In this document: positions 1 through 8,986 of the stretch, piece by piece
Position numbering within the stretch: the stretch's first letter is position 1
Layout of the letters: each line of letters begins with the position of its first letter
Source: an uncultured Acidobacteriota bacterium
Lineage (GTDB): Bacteria; Acidobacteriota; Terriglobia; Bryobacterales; Bryobacteraceae
DNA length: 64,000 nucleotides
Direction: 5' to 3'
Assembly (NCBI GenBank): GCA_902826605.1
Contig: CADEFM010000007.1
Coordinates: forward strand, 50,366 to 114,365
Notes under the pieces: model-generated
Told to the model about the DNA's origin: nothing
Seen by the model: only the letters and a program-made list of their open reading frames with translations
Databases searched by the model: none
Position numbers and translations under genes: made by a program

Positions 1-138
1 TCCATGCAGCCGGAGGCGGCTTGGGCAGATGTGCCAAATGCATTTTCGCGCCGCACGTGAGCGCTAAATCGGAACCAACGCTTAAGCCGAGTTCGGCGCA
101 ATCCTGAGTCTGGCAAACGACTAGGATACTGCTCATGT
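1..138. other. Window edge, no confident gene
   Basis: No gene is supported here. A short plus-strand open frame enters from the left edge and stops at about position 60; it could be the tail of a gene outside the window, but nothing in its few residues is recognisable. The rest is the 3' flank of the minus-strand stress-protein gene. Confidence 0.3.
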
Positions 139-1071
139 CTAGTTCGCCTTGAGCGATGAAGATCGGCCAGCCCGGTTCAGCAGAATATCGGCTAAGCCGA
201 GCCGCGCCCCGGCGTGTTTGTGAATCAGCAGAGGCACCGGGGACCTCTCAATCACCTTCTCGGTAACGCTGCCCAGCAAGATGGATGCCGACGCGCTGCG
301 TCCGCGCGTGCTCATCACGATGCAATCGGCTTGTATGCGGGTGGCTTCCCCCACAACGGAGTGAGCTACGTCAGAGCCGCCAATGGCCGCGGACGGGAAG
401 AAACGGTGGCGCCGGCCCACGTCCTGGGAGGTCTGGACGTCTGCCAGCAGGGCTTCCACCGCTACCCCATTGCGATCCGTGCGCGCCAGTAGTTTCCGCA
501 TCGCCTCCGCTTGTCCGGATTGCATTTCCGCGTCGGATTCCGTGAAGATGTCCGCGGATTCGTGCGTCATCACATGGAGGGCAGTGCAAACCACGCCGGA
601 TTCGCCGGCGATCAAGCTCGTCCCCCACTCCAGTGTGTGGTTGGCGGCCGGGGAGAAATCGAGCGCCACTAGCATATGGGTCAGCGTGGCCGGGGCGTTG
701 TCCGGAATCACCGCTACCGAGCACTCCGCCAGCATGGCCAGGCGTGCGCCCAACACACGGCGTCTGCCGCCCAGGACGATGATGTCCGCTTCCAGATCCG
801 TGATGTAATCCAGCAAACGGTCCGTCAAAGGTCCTTCCAAGACATCACACTCAGTGTGCGCCGTATGGGTGAAGTGAGCCGCTACCTTGGACCGCATCTG
901 GGCGCGCAACGCGGCCGCGGACGATTCCGCTGGGGACCCAGGCTTTTGAACATGAACGAAGCGTACTTCGCGCGCTCCGCTCAGACGCGCCAATAGGCCC
1001 GCGTAGGCGATGAGTCCGGCGTCCGTCTCAGAGCAACTGAGCGCCACGGCGATGGTTTCGAGTTCGGTCAT
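139..1071 (-). CDS. Tandem universal stress protein (UspA family)
   Basis: A 310-residue protein with two UspA folds in tandem. The first domain (about residues 1-145) begins METIAVAL-like and ends with an I-x-V-L-G-G motif; the second (about 150-300) ends in a G-R-x-x-(9)-G-S-V-T-E-K-V-I motif, the usual nucleotide-binding signature of UspA proteins. The open frame extends far upstream, but the ATG at 1071 is preceded by a purine-rich GGAAGGG site and follows the SulP stop by 26 bases, so this start is preferred. It is the second gene of an operon with the SulP transporter. Family knowledge: SulP transporters are often paired with Usp proteins. The ligand and exact role are not visible from sequence. 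Confidence 0.85.
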   Translation of the reverse strand: MTELETIAVALSCSETDAGLIAYAGLLARLSGAREVRFVHVQKPGSPAESSAAALRAQMRSKVAAHFTHTAHTECDVLEGPLTDRLLDYITDLEADIIVLGGRRRVLGARLAMLAECSVAVIPDNAPATLTHMLVALDFSPAANHTLEWGTSLIAGESGVVCTALHVMTHESADIFTESDAEMQSGQAEAMRKLLARTDRNGVAVEALLADVQTSQDVGRRHRFFPSAAIGGSDVAHSVVGEATRIQADCIVMSTRGRSASASILLGSVTEKVIERSPVPLLIHKHAGARLGLADILLNRAGRSSSLKAN

Positions 1072-1097
1072 ACAAGGCCCTTCCTTCGGCGTCGGCT

Positions 1098-2507
1098 TTA
1101 GGCCGCTGCCACTGGCTCCGGCTGATCCATACGTGTCAGCTGCGGAGCGGCGACGGCTCCGGGTATGGGCATTTCGCCGAAATACTTCCGGAAGACCAGG
1201 TAAATGGTGAGCGCAGAGAGCACTCCCGTGAGGAAGTCGGTGGCCGGCACCATAATGGCCGTGTAAGCCATGAGGAGCGCATGCCTCCGGCTCGCGGCCA
1301 TCACATGCTTGATCTCGGATACCTTCACCATGTTGGTGGACACCCACAAGAGAATGCCGCCAATGCACGCCATGGGAACCAGTTCCAAATACGTGGCCAG
1401 GTAATAGGCCAGCGCCAGTTTCAAAACGCACTTGAAGTACCCTGCCAGCGGCGTCAGAGCGCCCGACTTGATGCTGGTGGCCGTGCGCGCCAGCGCTCCG
1501 GTGCAGGGGAATCCGTTGACAAGTGGTGTAATGATCTGCACCAATCCCTGTCCCCAGAATTCCTTGTCCGGATTGAAGGGGGTACGGCGGTTGCCGGCCA
1601 AGCGGTCCGCCATCGACGAACACAACAGGCTCTCCACGCCGGAGACAAAGACGATGGCCACTACGAAATAACAAATGTCCAGCAGCAACTCATTGGAGAA
1701 CGCCGGCATTGCGGGAGGGGTGAACTTGAAGAAGTTGGTTGGGATGGCCCCGTACTCGCTCTTGATGGTCATCAGGTTCTGCCCGGCGAAAACCGTGACC
1801 GACAGGCCGACACCCAGGCTGAGCGCCACCAAGGGGGCGGGGATGAAGATGGAAACTTTCAACAGGTAGCGCGTGACCAGAAACGTCATCAACCCAATGA
1901 TTACAGCGGCATATTGGATTTGGCCAAGGTTTTGCGCGATGCCCGTAAAGGTCGCAACTAGCCCATTCCCTTCGGTTTTTATGCCGAGCACGGAGTCCAG
2001 ATTGGAAATAGCGATCGCCACCCCGATGCCCACCGTGAAGCCAACCACGATGGAGTTGGGCACCAGCTTTGCAATCTTGCCCATCCCAGCAAGGCCCATA
2101 ATCATCAATATGATACCCGCCAGAATGGAAACCAACACCAGGAACGAATGATTGTATTTGGCCATAATGGCCGCGATCAGGGGAATGAAGGCCGCCGTGG
2201 GTCCGTACACTTGGTACTTCGATCCTCCGAACGTACGGCCCACGGCGCACGCGAGGGCTCCGGCGATGATCCCCTGTTCCGGGCGCAATCCAGACGCCAT
2301 CGCGAATCCCATGGCCATGGGGATGGCTGTCATCGCAGTGATCAATCCGGCGCTAAAGTCCCGATATACCGTGGATTTCCAGTTGTGTCGCTCCAGATCC
2401 TCGAACCGATTGTCGAATATGGTGAGGAAAAGCTTAAGTCGGTTTAGCATACGCACTCTGTCCAGCTTCAGTTTGAGCAGAGAAGCGGTTCTTGAAAATG
2501 GATGCAT
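1098..2507 (-). CDS. SulP family anion transporter lacking a STAS domain
   Basis: A 469-residue integral membrane protein of the SulP family (sulfate, bicarbonate or other anion transport). The N-terminal family pattern D-F-x-A-G-L-I-T-A-M-T-A-I-P-M-A followed by a Y-G-P-T-A motif is clear, as are about ten or more hydrophobic segments. Most SulP proteins end in a cytoplasmic STAS domain; here the protein stops soon after the last membrane segment with a short tail, so STAS is missing. A TTG at 2516, an ATG at 2507 and an ATG at 2450 are all possible starts; 2507 is chosen and none has a strong ribosome site. It is followed 26 bases later by a Usp gene. The substrate cannot be assigned. Confidence 0.85.
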   Translation of the reverse strand: MHPFSRTASLLKLKLDRVRMLNRLKLFLTIFDNRFEDLERHNWKSTVYRDFSAGLITAMTAIPMAMGFAMASGLRPEQGIIAGALACAVGRTFGGSKYQVYGPTAAFIPLIAAIMAKYNHSFLVLVSILAGIILMIMGLAGMGKIAKLVPNSIVVGFTVGIGVAIAISNLDSVLGIKTEGNGLVATFTGIAQNLGQIQYAAVIIGLMTFLVTRYLLKVSIFIPAPLVALSLGVGLSVTVFAGQNLMTIKSEYGAIPTNFFKFTPPAMPAFSNELLLDICYFVVAIVFVSGVESLLCSSMADRLAGNRRTPFNPDKEFWGQGLVQIITPLVNGFPCTGALARTATSIKSGALTPLAGYFKCVLKLALAYYLATYLELVPMACIGGILLWVSTNMVKVSEIKHVMAASRRHALLMAYTAIMVPATDFLTGVLSALTIYLVFRKYFGEMPIPGAVAAPQLTRMDQPEPVAAA

Positions 2508-2547
2508 GGCAAACAAGTAGTTAATTCTAGGGGTGTTACTGGTTATC

Positions 2548-2578
2548 TACAGGTAGTTCTGTACGGAAAGGTACAGGT
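2548..2578. promoter_or_regulatory. Candidate operator between divergent genes
   Basis: In the 146-base space between the SulP and NarL-type genes there is an inverted repeat TACAG-N6-CTGTA (2548-2563), and the TACAGGT half-site recurs in direct orientation at 2572-2578. Two or three spaced half-sites between divergent genes suggest a regulator binding site, possibly for the adjacent response regulator. This is inference from pattern only. Confidence 0.35.
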
Positions 2579-2653
2579 CTTTGGGGTGTTTACGCCGCAG
2601 CGGCCTGCGCTATTGTGGGTCTAGTGACTCCAGCGTTATTTCACTCACCAGGC

Positions 2654-3304
2654 ATGGCGCGCAAAATACGTACTCTGTTGGTGGATGATCACGCTCTCTT
2701 CCGCAGCGGGCTTCGCCATATTTTGACCAGCCAGCCCGATATGGAAGTGGTGGGGGAGGCCGCGAACGGGGAGGATGCCATCCAGGCCGCGTTCACGCTC
2801 CGGCCCGATGTGATCGTCATGGACATCGGCATTCCGGGACTGAACGGAGTGGAAGCCACGCGTCGCATCATTCAGGAAATGCCGAAGAGTCAGATCCTGG
2901 TGGTGAGTATGCATAAGGACTCCGTTTATGTGCGCGAGACGCTGCGGGCGGGCGCCCGGGGGTACGTGCTGAAGGATTCCATTGACACGGAGTTCGTCAC
3001 GGCGGTACGGGCCGTGGCGCGCGGCGAAGGGTCTCTGAGCCCCGCAATTTCCGACACGGTCCTGAACGACTACCGAAGTTTTGTCCGCCAGCCCATTGAT
3101 TTGCTGACAAACCGGGAGCGTCAGATCATGCAACATCTCGCGGAAGGCGCCACTGCCAAAGACGTGGCGGCTGCGCTTAAGATCAGTCCATATACAGTGG
3201 ACGCGCACCGCAGTCATATCCTCAAGAAACTGAAGTTGCGCGGTTCGAGCGACTTGGTGCGTTTCGCAATAGAGCATGGCATGATTGGAAACCGGGCGTC
3301 GTAA
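2654..3304 (+). CDS. NarL/FixJ-type response regulator
   Basis: A 216-residue two-domain response regulator. The receiver domain covers about residues 1-120, with the acidic pair D-D near residue 9-10, the phospho-acceptor Asp57 in V-I-V-M-D-I-G, and the conserved Lys in Y-V-L-K-D. The C-terminal LuxR-type helix-turn-helix (about 150-210) contains L-T-N-R-E-R-Q-I-M and T-V-D-A-H-R. A GTG at 2615 would add 13 residues; the ATG at 2654 fits the family start better. No partner histidine kinase is adjacent. It is divergent from the SulP-Usp operon, which is a plausible target. Confidence 0.88.
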   Translation: MARKIRTLLVDDHALFRSGLRHILTSQPDMEVVGEAANGEDAIQAAFTLRPDVIVMDIGIPGLNGVEATRRIIQEMPKSQILVVSMHKDSVYVRETLRAGARGYVLKDSIDTEFVTAVRAVARGEGSLSPAISDTVLNDYRSFVRQPIDLLTNRERQIMQHLAEGATAKDVAAALKISPYTVDAHRSHILKKLKLRGSSDLVRFAIEHGMIGNRAS

Positions 3305-3760
3305 GAACAAGGTCCCTTAGTCCTACATTCCATCCAAAGAACCAACCGCGCGGAGCGCAGGCGACTCAATACACGCCGCCGTTCGGCAGTCCGAAATCCT
3401 ACTTCGTCGTGCTCCCAAGCGAATTCACTTCTCTGGTTGTGATTCCGCGCTGGTATTCGAGTTGTGTCTTAGTCGCTTCGTTATGAATGGGTGAGCGGTT
3501 TCATGTTTCTTTCCGGTACGCCCGATCAGTCTTCTTGACAACGCGGCGGTTCGCCCATGTTGTGTCTTGGGATGGCGGAATCAATATACTGGTCTTTTGT
3601 TGTTTATCGCTCATGAAGTGCAAGCCGTTTCGGCAGGCCAGGACGCACCGGCTGGGGGCAGGGTGATTGGCGCGGTACCACTAGCCAGTGGCTCGGTGCC
3701 GTCACTTGCGGCGATTGCTGACGTTTCCTGGCCACCTTGCTAACGGAGGAGTTTCGCGAA
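3305..3760. other. Long intergenic region upstream of the secreted protease
   Basis: About 455 bases without a convincing gene. A TTGACA hexamer lies at 3535-3540 but no good -10 box sits at the right spacing. Just before the protease start there is a strong GGAGG ribosome site near 3745. A minus-strand open frame reaching into this region from the protease gene has no recognisable product and is read as a shadow. Confidence 0.4.
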
Positions 3761-6700
3761 ATGTTGCGCCGCCGACCTGAGAAGTGTTCCGCGTGGTGGA
3801 TTGTACTTGGGCTTGCCCTATGTGCATCATCGTGGGGCCAGCAGTTTCGCTCGCCGGATGAACTGGCGGACCGTATCGCGGATTTGAATGCGCAATTGGA
3901 ATCGCTCACAAGCCTGGTTCCAGACGCTCCGGGCGTGGCCCAAGTCCTTTCCGAGCGCGGCGCTCTGCTGCGTGACTTGATCGCCGCCGATCCGCGCCGC
4001 GCGGCAGCCTTGCAATTGAACGCGTCACTCGCTGCACAAATTCGGGCTGCCTCTCCGCAATCCGGGCTTGAACAGGAGGGCGATTGGACCGGGGTCCTGA
4101 GCGTTTCCATTGAAGACGATTTCGCCTCGAATCGCAGCCGCCACCGCTACTCGATGCGGGCAAACGGGACGAGCTGGGAAGTGTTCTTCGGCGCTGGCGC
4201 GGCGCCGTCCTCTTCTGCCAGCATGACGATTCATGGTGTTCAGCTTGCGGGACGTATTGCGGCCATGCGTGTTTCTCCCGAGGTCCGTGCGGAGGCTAGG
4301 GTAGCTGCCGCGGACGTCGCGGCGGCAGGCCCGGAATGCAGCACCATCGGCGTTCAGGATACAGCCGTGATCTTGGTGACTACACCGTCCCGGCCGGTAT
4401 TTCCCGCCGGCTTTACCCCGTCGTATTTTCAGCAGGAATTTTTCGGAACTAGTTCGGGATCGCTGGCTACGGATTCGCTCAATCGCGTGACGCAGGAAAT
4501 GTCACACGGGCAAACATCGGTGGCGGGACAGGTTTTCGGTCCCTTCGCTTTGACGCAGAACTATTCATGCGATCAATACGAACTTTTGCTGGACGCCGCA
4601 ATAGGGGCGGCCGATGCCTCCATAAACTTCACGCAATACAGGCGCATCATCGTTGTTTTCCCGGTCTCGTCCTGCATGTTCGAAGGTCTTGGCACCATTG
4701 GTTGCCGTACTGAAGTCACCCCAGATGGTACCGTCAACGCCTCCGTGAGCTGGTTGCCAATATTCTCAAACAGCAAGACTCAATTGTTGGTGGGTGTATT
4801 CGCTCACGAATTCGGCCACAACCTGGGCTTGCACCACGCGGATACGGATGATTTTGGAAGAGTTCCGCTGGGACGGGTGGGAATCACCGGCGCCAGTGTG
4901 GAATATGGAGATCCATTTTCCATCATGGGGCAGACGGGCGCATCCTTCAATGGCCAACCGATCGGAGGCCAATATTCCGCGGCCCACAAGAGTTTGGCGC
5001 TCCGATGGCTGGCGAATGGCGCGTATCAGGAAGCGCAGACCAGCGGGGTATTCAATATTGTTCCATTCGAGAATTCGAGCGGCCTGCGCGCGTTGCGAGT
5101 TCTGCGCGATGCCGCCACGAGTTCCTGGCTCTGGCTGGAATACCGGCAACCGCTAGGGGACATGGATAGTTCCTTGTCTTTTCTGCAGAACTCAATGACC
5201 ACCAATATCTTCCAGGGCGCCCTGATTCACTACGAAGACGCGCTAGTTGAGCCGACTCGAACGAATCTGTTGGATTTCACTCCGGTCTCCCAGCCGAATC
5301 AATTCGGCGATGCCTTGCTGACACCGGGCAATTCCTGGTCTGACCCATACTCTTTGCTTCGCATCGCTGTGAATAGTGCGAGCACATCTGGAGTCTCCGT
5401 TACCGTAACGTACGATCCAGCGTGCGCGACCCTCAGCGCGGCGCCTGTCGCCTTCCCCCAGGCCGGCGGGAGTGGGAGTATCACCGTCACGGCCCCATCC
5501 ACTTGTTCCTGGACGGCATCGACCACCTTTGGTTGGATTGTATTGACCGGATCGTCCGCGGGCCAAGGAAACGGATCCGTGCCGTTCACGGTTTTTTCAA
5601 ACAACGGACAGCCGCAACGCAACGGTTACATTACGGTCCAGCGGCAAAGTGTTCCGTTCGTCCAGGAAGGCTCTGGCGCTTCGGCCATTAGCGTCACCCC
5701 CCGGCAGGGTTCCGGAACATCCGGCCAATTTACGTTTATAGCGAAGAACCCCAGCGGCTTTCAGAATATCAGCCGCGCATTAATCGCCTTTTCGGATATA
5801 GGCATGCATGCTCCCAATACATGCATGATTAATATCACGCGTTCCTCGGGCACGGCATTCTTGCTGAACGATTCAGGATCGACGTCACTTTCCGGCATCA
5901 ATCTTTTGAGTCCCGGCCAGAGCGTTTCCAACAGTCAGTGCACGCTCTTTTCCACCGGCAGTTCGATCGTCGGTTCCGGCAGCCAGCTTACCATTACGTT
6001 GCGCGTCTCCTTTGCACTGGCCTTCAGCGGGTCACATCGCATTAGCGCCCAATTCGACGCGCCTGCACCCAGCGACACGATACCGCTGGGGATGTGGACG
6101 GTGGGGAACGGCTGCGGATATTCATTGGGGAGCACGAGCCAAAGTTTTGGAGCCGCCGGAGGGACGGGTTCAGCGAGTGTATTCTCGTCTCCAGGCTGCG
6201 CCTGGTCGGCCGCGAGCAACGACGCCTGGATCACGGTGACTTCCGGTAGCTCTGGCAATGGAGACGGGAGCGTGAGCTACTCCGTCGCCTCCAATATGTC
6301 CGCATCCCCTCGCAGCGGCACCATGACCATCGCGGGGCAATCGTACACAGTCCAGCAGTCCGGTAACGGTTCGTGCAGTTATTTCTTGTTACCTACGAGC
6401 GCGAATTTCAATCCGGCCGGCGGAACCGCATCGGTCGCGGTGACGGCGCCCGCGGGGTGCGGCTGGACTGCCATTAGCAATGCCACATGGGTGACCATCA
6501 CGTCAGGAAATTCGGGAAGCGGCAACGGCGGGGTGGGGTATTCGGTCGCTGTGAACTCCACTGCTGCCGCGCGCTCGGGGACACTGACCATCGGTGGACA
6601 AGCGTTCACCGTTCAGCAATCCGCCGGTAGCGCCTGCAGTTATGCGCTCAGTTCGACCAACGCATTTCTCGGAGCCGCCGGCGGCGCTGGGGGCATCACG

Positions 6701-8239
6701 GTAACCGCGCCGCCCGGATGCGTTTGGACGGTGGTGAGCGATGCGGCATGGTTAACGGTCACCTCCGGAAGTTCCGGAAGCGGAAATGGAATGGTGGGTT
6801 ACGCTGTGTCCGCTCTCGCATCCTTGACGCCTCGGACCGCCACTTTGAATATCGCTGGACTTACTTTCTCAGTAGTGCAGGATCCTTCCACGGGAGGATC
6901 TCTTGCGCAGATCGCTTCGGGCGGGACATGGAAAACGAGCCTGACGTTTCTAAACCTGGGGACCGTCGCAAATTCACTTTCCATGAATTTCTTCGGTGAC
7001 AACGGCACTCCTTTGAATCTGCCCATGACATTTCCGCAGACGCCGGCGGCCGTTGGCGTTACTGCTTCCACTCTGAGCCGCAGTTTGAATCCCGGGGCAC
7101 AACTGGTTGTGGAGAGCGCCGCCGCCGACTCCGCCCCAACGCTCCAGGGATGGGGCAATCTGCAGCCCACCGCCGGCATCAAGGCCTTTGGCATTTTCAG
7201 CAATCCGGTCCATCAATGGGAAGCGGTAGTCCCTCTGGAGTCTCGCGATGCCAACCGGTACATACTGGCGTTCGACAATACCGGCGCGATCGCCACAGGG
7301 GTTGCGCTGGCGAATCTGGCCGGTTCCTCCGCGAATATTCCCGTGACCATCCGCGATAGCACCGGTAGCGCCGTGCTAGGCGCCCAAGTGAATCTGCCCG
7401 CGTTTGGACACAAGACGTTCATGCTGGCCGATCTCTATTCCGCGACCTTAAACCAGCGTGGCGTGATTGAATTTCAAACCCCTGCGGGGGGGCACATCAG
7501 CGCGCTGGGGCTGCGGGCCAATGGCGCTGCCCTCACAACCTTGCCAGTTCTTACGGAAACCACTGCTGGTGGCGGATCCGTGGCGCACTTGTTGTTTAAC
7601 GGGGGCTTTACCAATAGCTTTACGCTGGTGAATACAGGTACAGCTCCGGCCCTTGCAACGCTGAGCTTCTTCGCTCAAAACGGCACCCCTCTTACCGTGC
7701 CGTTGGGCTTGCCGCAAACGGGGGAATCTTTCAGCGCGAATTTATTTTCCAGAACGCTGGCGGCGGGGGCGTCTCTGCTCATCGAAACGGCTGGAGATTC
7801 ATCCCTGCCAGTAGTAGTGGGTTCCGCGAAGCTATCCACGAACGGGAGTGTGGATGCTTTCGGAATTTTTCGCTGGACACAGTTTGGTCAGGAAGCATCG
7901 GTGCCGTTGGAGCAGCGCACCGCGAACTCCTACGTGCTGCCGTTTGACAATACGAGTGGGTTAACCACTGGACTCGCACTCGCTAACGCAGACATTGCAC
8001 CGGCGGCAGTTACTGTCGTGATCCGGAATGACGCGGGGACGCTGCTGCAGAGCACGTCGATCAGCCTGCCAGGCAATGGCCAGACGTCATTCATGCTTCC
8101 TGACCAATATCCGGCAGTGGCGGGCAAGCGCGGTACGGTCGAGTTTGTGACTCCGGGCGGGGGGCGCATCAGCGTCATCGGATTACGCGCCACTCCAGCG
8201 GGGAATTTGACGACGATTTCGGTGCTAGCGAAACAATAG
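3761..8239 (+). CDS. Secreted zinc metalloprotease (M11-like) with four BACON domains
   Basis: A 1492-residue exported protein. The ATG at 3761 follows GGAGGAG at about 10 bases and gives a clean signal peptide (basic start, then I-V-L-G-L-A-L-C-A). A zinc-protease site H-E-F-G-H-N-L-G-L-H-H is at residues 349-359, with a Met-turn S-I-M-G around residue 387-390 preceded by E-Y-G-D, a combination typical of gametolysin-like M11 peptidases. BACON domains, each with a C-x-W core and V-Q-Q-S-type end, lie at about 555-640, 785-870, 872-957 and 957-1045, with an unclassified beta-rich segment between the first and second. The C-terminal 430 residues are two copies of a roughly 215-residue module (about 1050-1265 and 1268-1492). 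Family knowledge: BACON domains are thought to bind mucin or carbohydrate. Likely secreted proteolysis of a glycosylated substrate; the target is unknown. Confidence 0.85.
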   Translation: MLRRRPEKCSAWWIVLGLALCASSWGQQFRSPDELADRIADLNAQLESLTSLVPDAPGVAQVLSERGALLRDLIAADPRRAAALQLNASLAAQIRAASPQSGLEQEGDWTGVLSVSIEDDFASNRSRHRYSMRANGTSWEVFFGAGAAPSSSASMTIHGVQLAGRIAAMRVSPEVRAEARVAAADVAAAGPECSTIGVQDTAVILVTTPSRPVFPAGFTPSYFQQEFFGTSSGSLATDSLNRVTQEMSHGQTSVAGQVFGPFALTQNYSCDQYELLLDAAIGAADASINFTQYRRIIVVFPVSSCMFEGLGTIGCRTEVTPDGTVNASVSWLPIFSNSKTQLLVGVFAHEFGHNLGLHHADTDDFGRVPLGRVGITGASVEYGDPFSIMGQTGASFNGQPIGGQYSAAHKSLALRWLANGAYQEAQTSGVFNIVPFENSSGLRALRVLRDAATSSWLWLEYRQPLGDMDSSLSFLQNSMTTNIFQGALIHYEDALVEPTRTNLLDFTPVSQPNQFGDALLTPGNSWSDPYSLLRIAVNSASTSGVSVTVTYDPACATLSAAPVAFPQAGGSGSITVTAPSTCSWTASTTFGWIVLTGSSAGQGNGSVPFTVFSNNGQPQRNGYITVQRQSVPFVQEGSGASAISVTPRQGSGTSGQFTFIAKNPSGFQNISRALIAFSDIGMHAPNTCMINITRSSGTAFLLNDSGSTSLSGINLLSPGQSVSNSQCTLFSTGSSIVGSGSQLTITLRVSFALAFSGSHRISAQFDAPAPSDTIPLGMWTVGNGCGYSLGSTSQSFGAAGGTGSASVFSSPGCAWSAASNDAWITVTSGSSGNGDGSVSYSVASNMSASPRSGTMTIAGQSYTVQQSGNGSCSYFLLPTSANFNPAGGTASVAVTAPAGCGWTAISNATWVTITSGNSGSGNGGVGYSVAVNSTAAARSGTLTIGGQAFTVQQSAGSACSYALSSTNAFLGAAGGAGGITVTAPPGCVWTVVSDAAWLTVTSGSSGSGNGMVGYAVSALASLTPRTATLNIAGLTFSVVQDPSTGGSLAQIASGGTWKTSLTFLNLGTVANSLSMNFFGDNGTPLNLPMTFPQTPAAVGVTASTLSRSLNPGAQLVVESAAADSAPTLQGWGNLQPTAGIKAFGIFSNPVHQWEAVVPLESRDANRYILAFDNTGAIATGVALANLAGSSANIPVTIRDSTGSAVLGAQVNLPAFGHKTFMLADLYSATLNQRGVIEFQTPAGGHISALGLRANGAALTTLPVLTETTAGGGSVAHLLFNGGFTNSFTLVNTGTAPALATLSFFAQNGTPLTVPLGLPQTGESFSANLFSRTLAAGASLLIETAGDSSLPVVVGSAKLSTNGSVDAFGIFRWTQFGQEASVPLEQRTANSYVLPFDNTSGLTTGLALANADIAPAAVTVVIRNDAGTLLQSTSISLPGNGQTSFMLPDQYPAVAGKRGTVEFVTPGGGRISVIGLRATPAGNLTTISVLAKQ

Positions 8240-8266
8240 AGAGAATGCGAAGCGAAGAGGCCACGC

Positions 8267-8295
8267 TTGACTCTTCCATCGCTTCGCGGTACAAC
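8267..8295 (+). promoter_or_regulatory. Candidate sigma-70 promoter for the kinase-trp operon
   Basis: TTGACT (8267-8272), a 17-base spacer, and TACAAC (8290-8295) form a good -35/-10 pair. Transcription would start near 8302, just ahead of the ATG at 8323. The promoter supports 8323 rather than 8245 as the start of the next gene, and would serve the trp genes downstream. Confidence 0.55.
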
Positions 8296-8322
8296 AACGT
8301 TCATCCCCCGTTTGAATCGATC

Positions 8323-8970
8323 ATGAACTCCTCCACCGGAATTCGCTTGGAGCCGGCAGTGGCTCCATTGCTGGAAACAGCGGTACTGCAAGACTTGGTG
8401 CACGAGTTGCGCCAGCCGCTGAGTGCGATTGAATCGATCGCCTACTATCTCGGCATGGTGCTGCCGCCGCACGAAGACCGCGCGCGAGAGCATGCGGGAC
8501 GCATCCGCCAGTTGATCGAACAATCGAACTGGATCTTGTCCTGCGGTCTGCGGCTGACGGGTGACGATACGCCGATGCCCGAGGCTCTGGATCTGGAGGA
8601 AGTGATCACGCAGGCCGTCGCTGTGCGGAGTGCCGCTGGGGAACCGCAACCGCAGCTTGATTTGGACGGCGATTTGCCCCTGGTGCAGCTTGATCCGGCG
8701 CAGGCGCGCGCGCTGGTCGAGAATCTGTTGATACTGATGACGCAAAATTCAAGCGCTGGGCATCCGTTGCGCATCCGCACATGGAAAGACGGCGCGGTAT
8801 TTTTGGAGTTCGCAACTTCCACTCCAGGCCACCGCTCCGAAGCATCGCTCGGCGCCGGGGCCGCGCTGAGCGTGGAGAGCGCACGGCGGATCGTGGAAGC
8901 CCACGCCGGGGGATTTACTTTGCATGCCGATCCGGGAACTGGGATACGCGTGCAGGTGGTGTTACCATGA
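8323..8970 (+). CDS. Small histidine-kinase-like protein upstream of trpC
   Basis: A 215-residue soluble protein with a dimerisation/phospho-acceptor helix, L-V-H-E-L-R-Q-P-L-S-A-I (His27 as the candidate phosphorylated residue), then a weak ATPase domain. An N-like position (L-V-E-N-L-L) is visible at about 130, but the G1 box is degenerate and the end reads A-D-P-G-T-G-I-R-V-Q-V. There is no sensor or membrane domain. An earlier ATG at 8245 is possible but would overlap the predicted promoter. Its stop is 12 bases before the trpC start and inside a hairpin, so its translation is probably linked to trpC. Whether it still binds ATP is uncertain. Confidence 0.7.
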   Translation: MNSSTGIRLEPAVAPLLETAVLQDLVHELRQPLSAIESIAYYLGMVLPPHEDRAREHAGRIRQLIEQSNWILSCGLRLTGDDTPMPEALDLEEVITQAVAVRSAAGEPQPQLDLDGDLPLVQLDPAQARALVENLLILMTQNSSAGHPLRIRTWKDGAVFLEFATSTPGHRSEASLGAGAALSVESARRIVEAHAGGFTLHADPGTGIRVQVVLP

Positions 8971-8986
8971 AGTTTCTCCTTCATGG
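8965..8986 (+). promoter_or_regulatory. Hairpin enclosing the trpC start codon
   Basis: CCATGAAG (8965-8972) and CTTCATGG (8979-8986) are perfect 8-base complements separated by 6 bases. The left arm contains the stop codon of the kinase-like gene (8968-8970) and the right arm contains the trpC ATG (8983-8985). No ribosome-binding purine run precedes trpC. The arrangement predicts that a ribosome finishing the upstream gene must open the hairpin for trpC to be translated. Confidence 0.55.

Noticed and set aside
3604..4110. Minus-strand open frame at the protease 5' end
   Set aside because: Ser/Arg-rich, overlaps the signal peptide region of the protease, no ribosome site.
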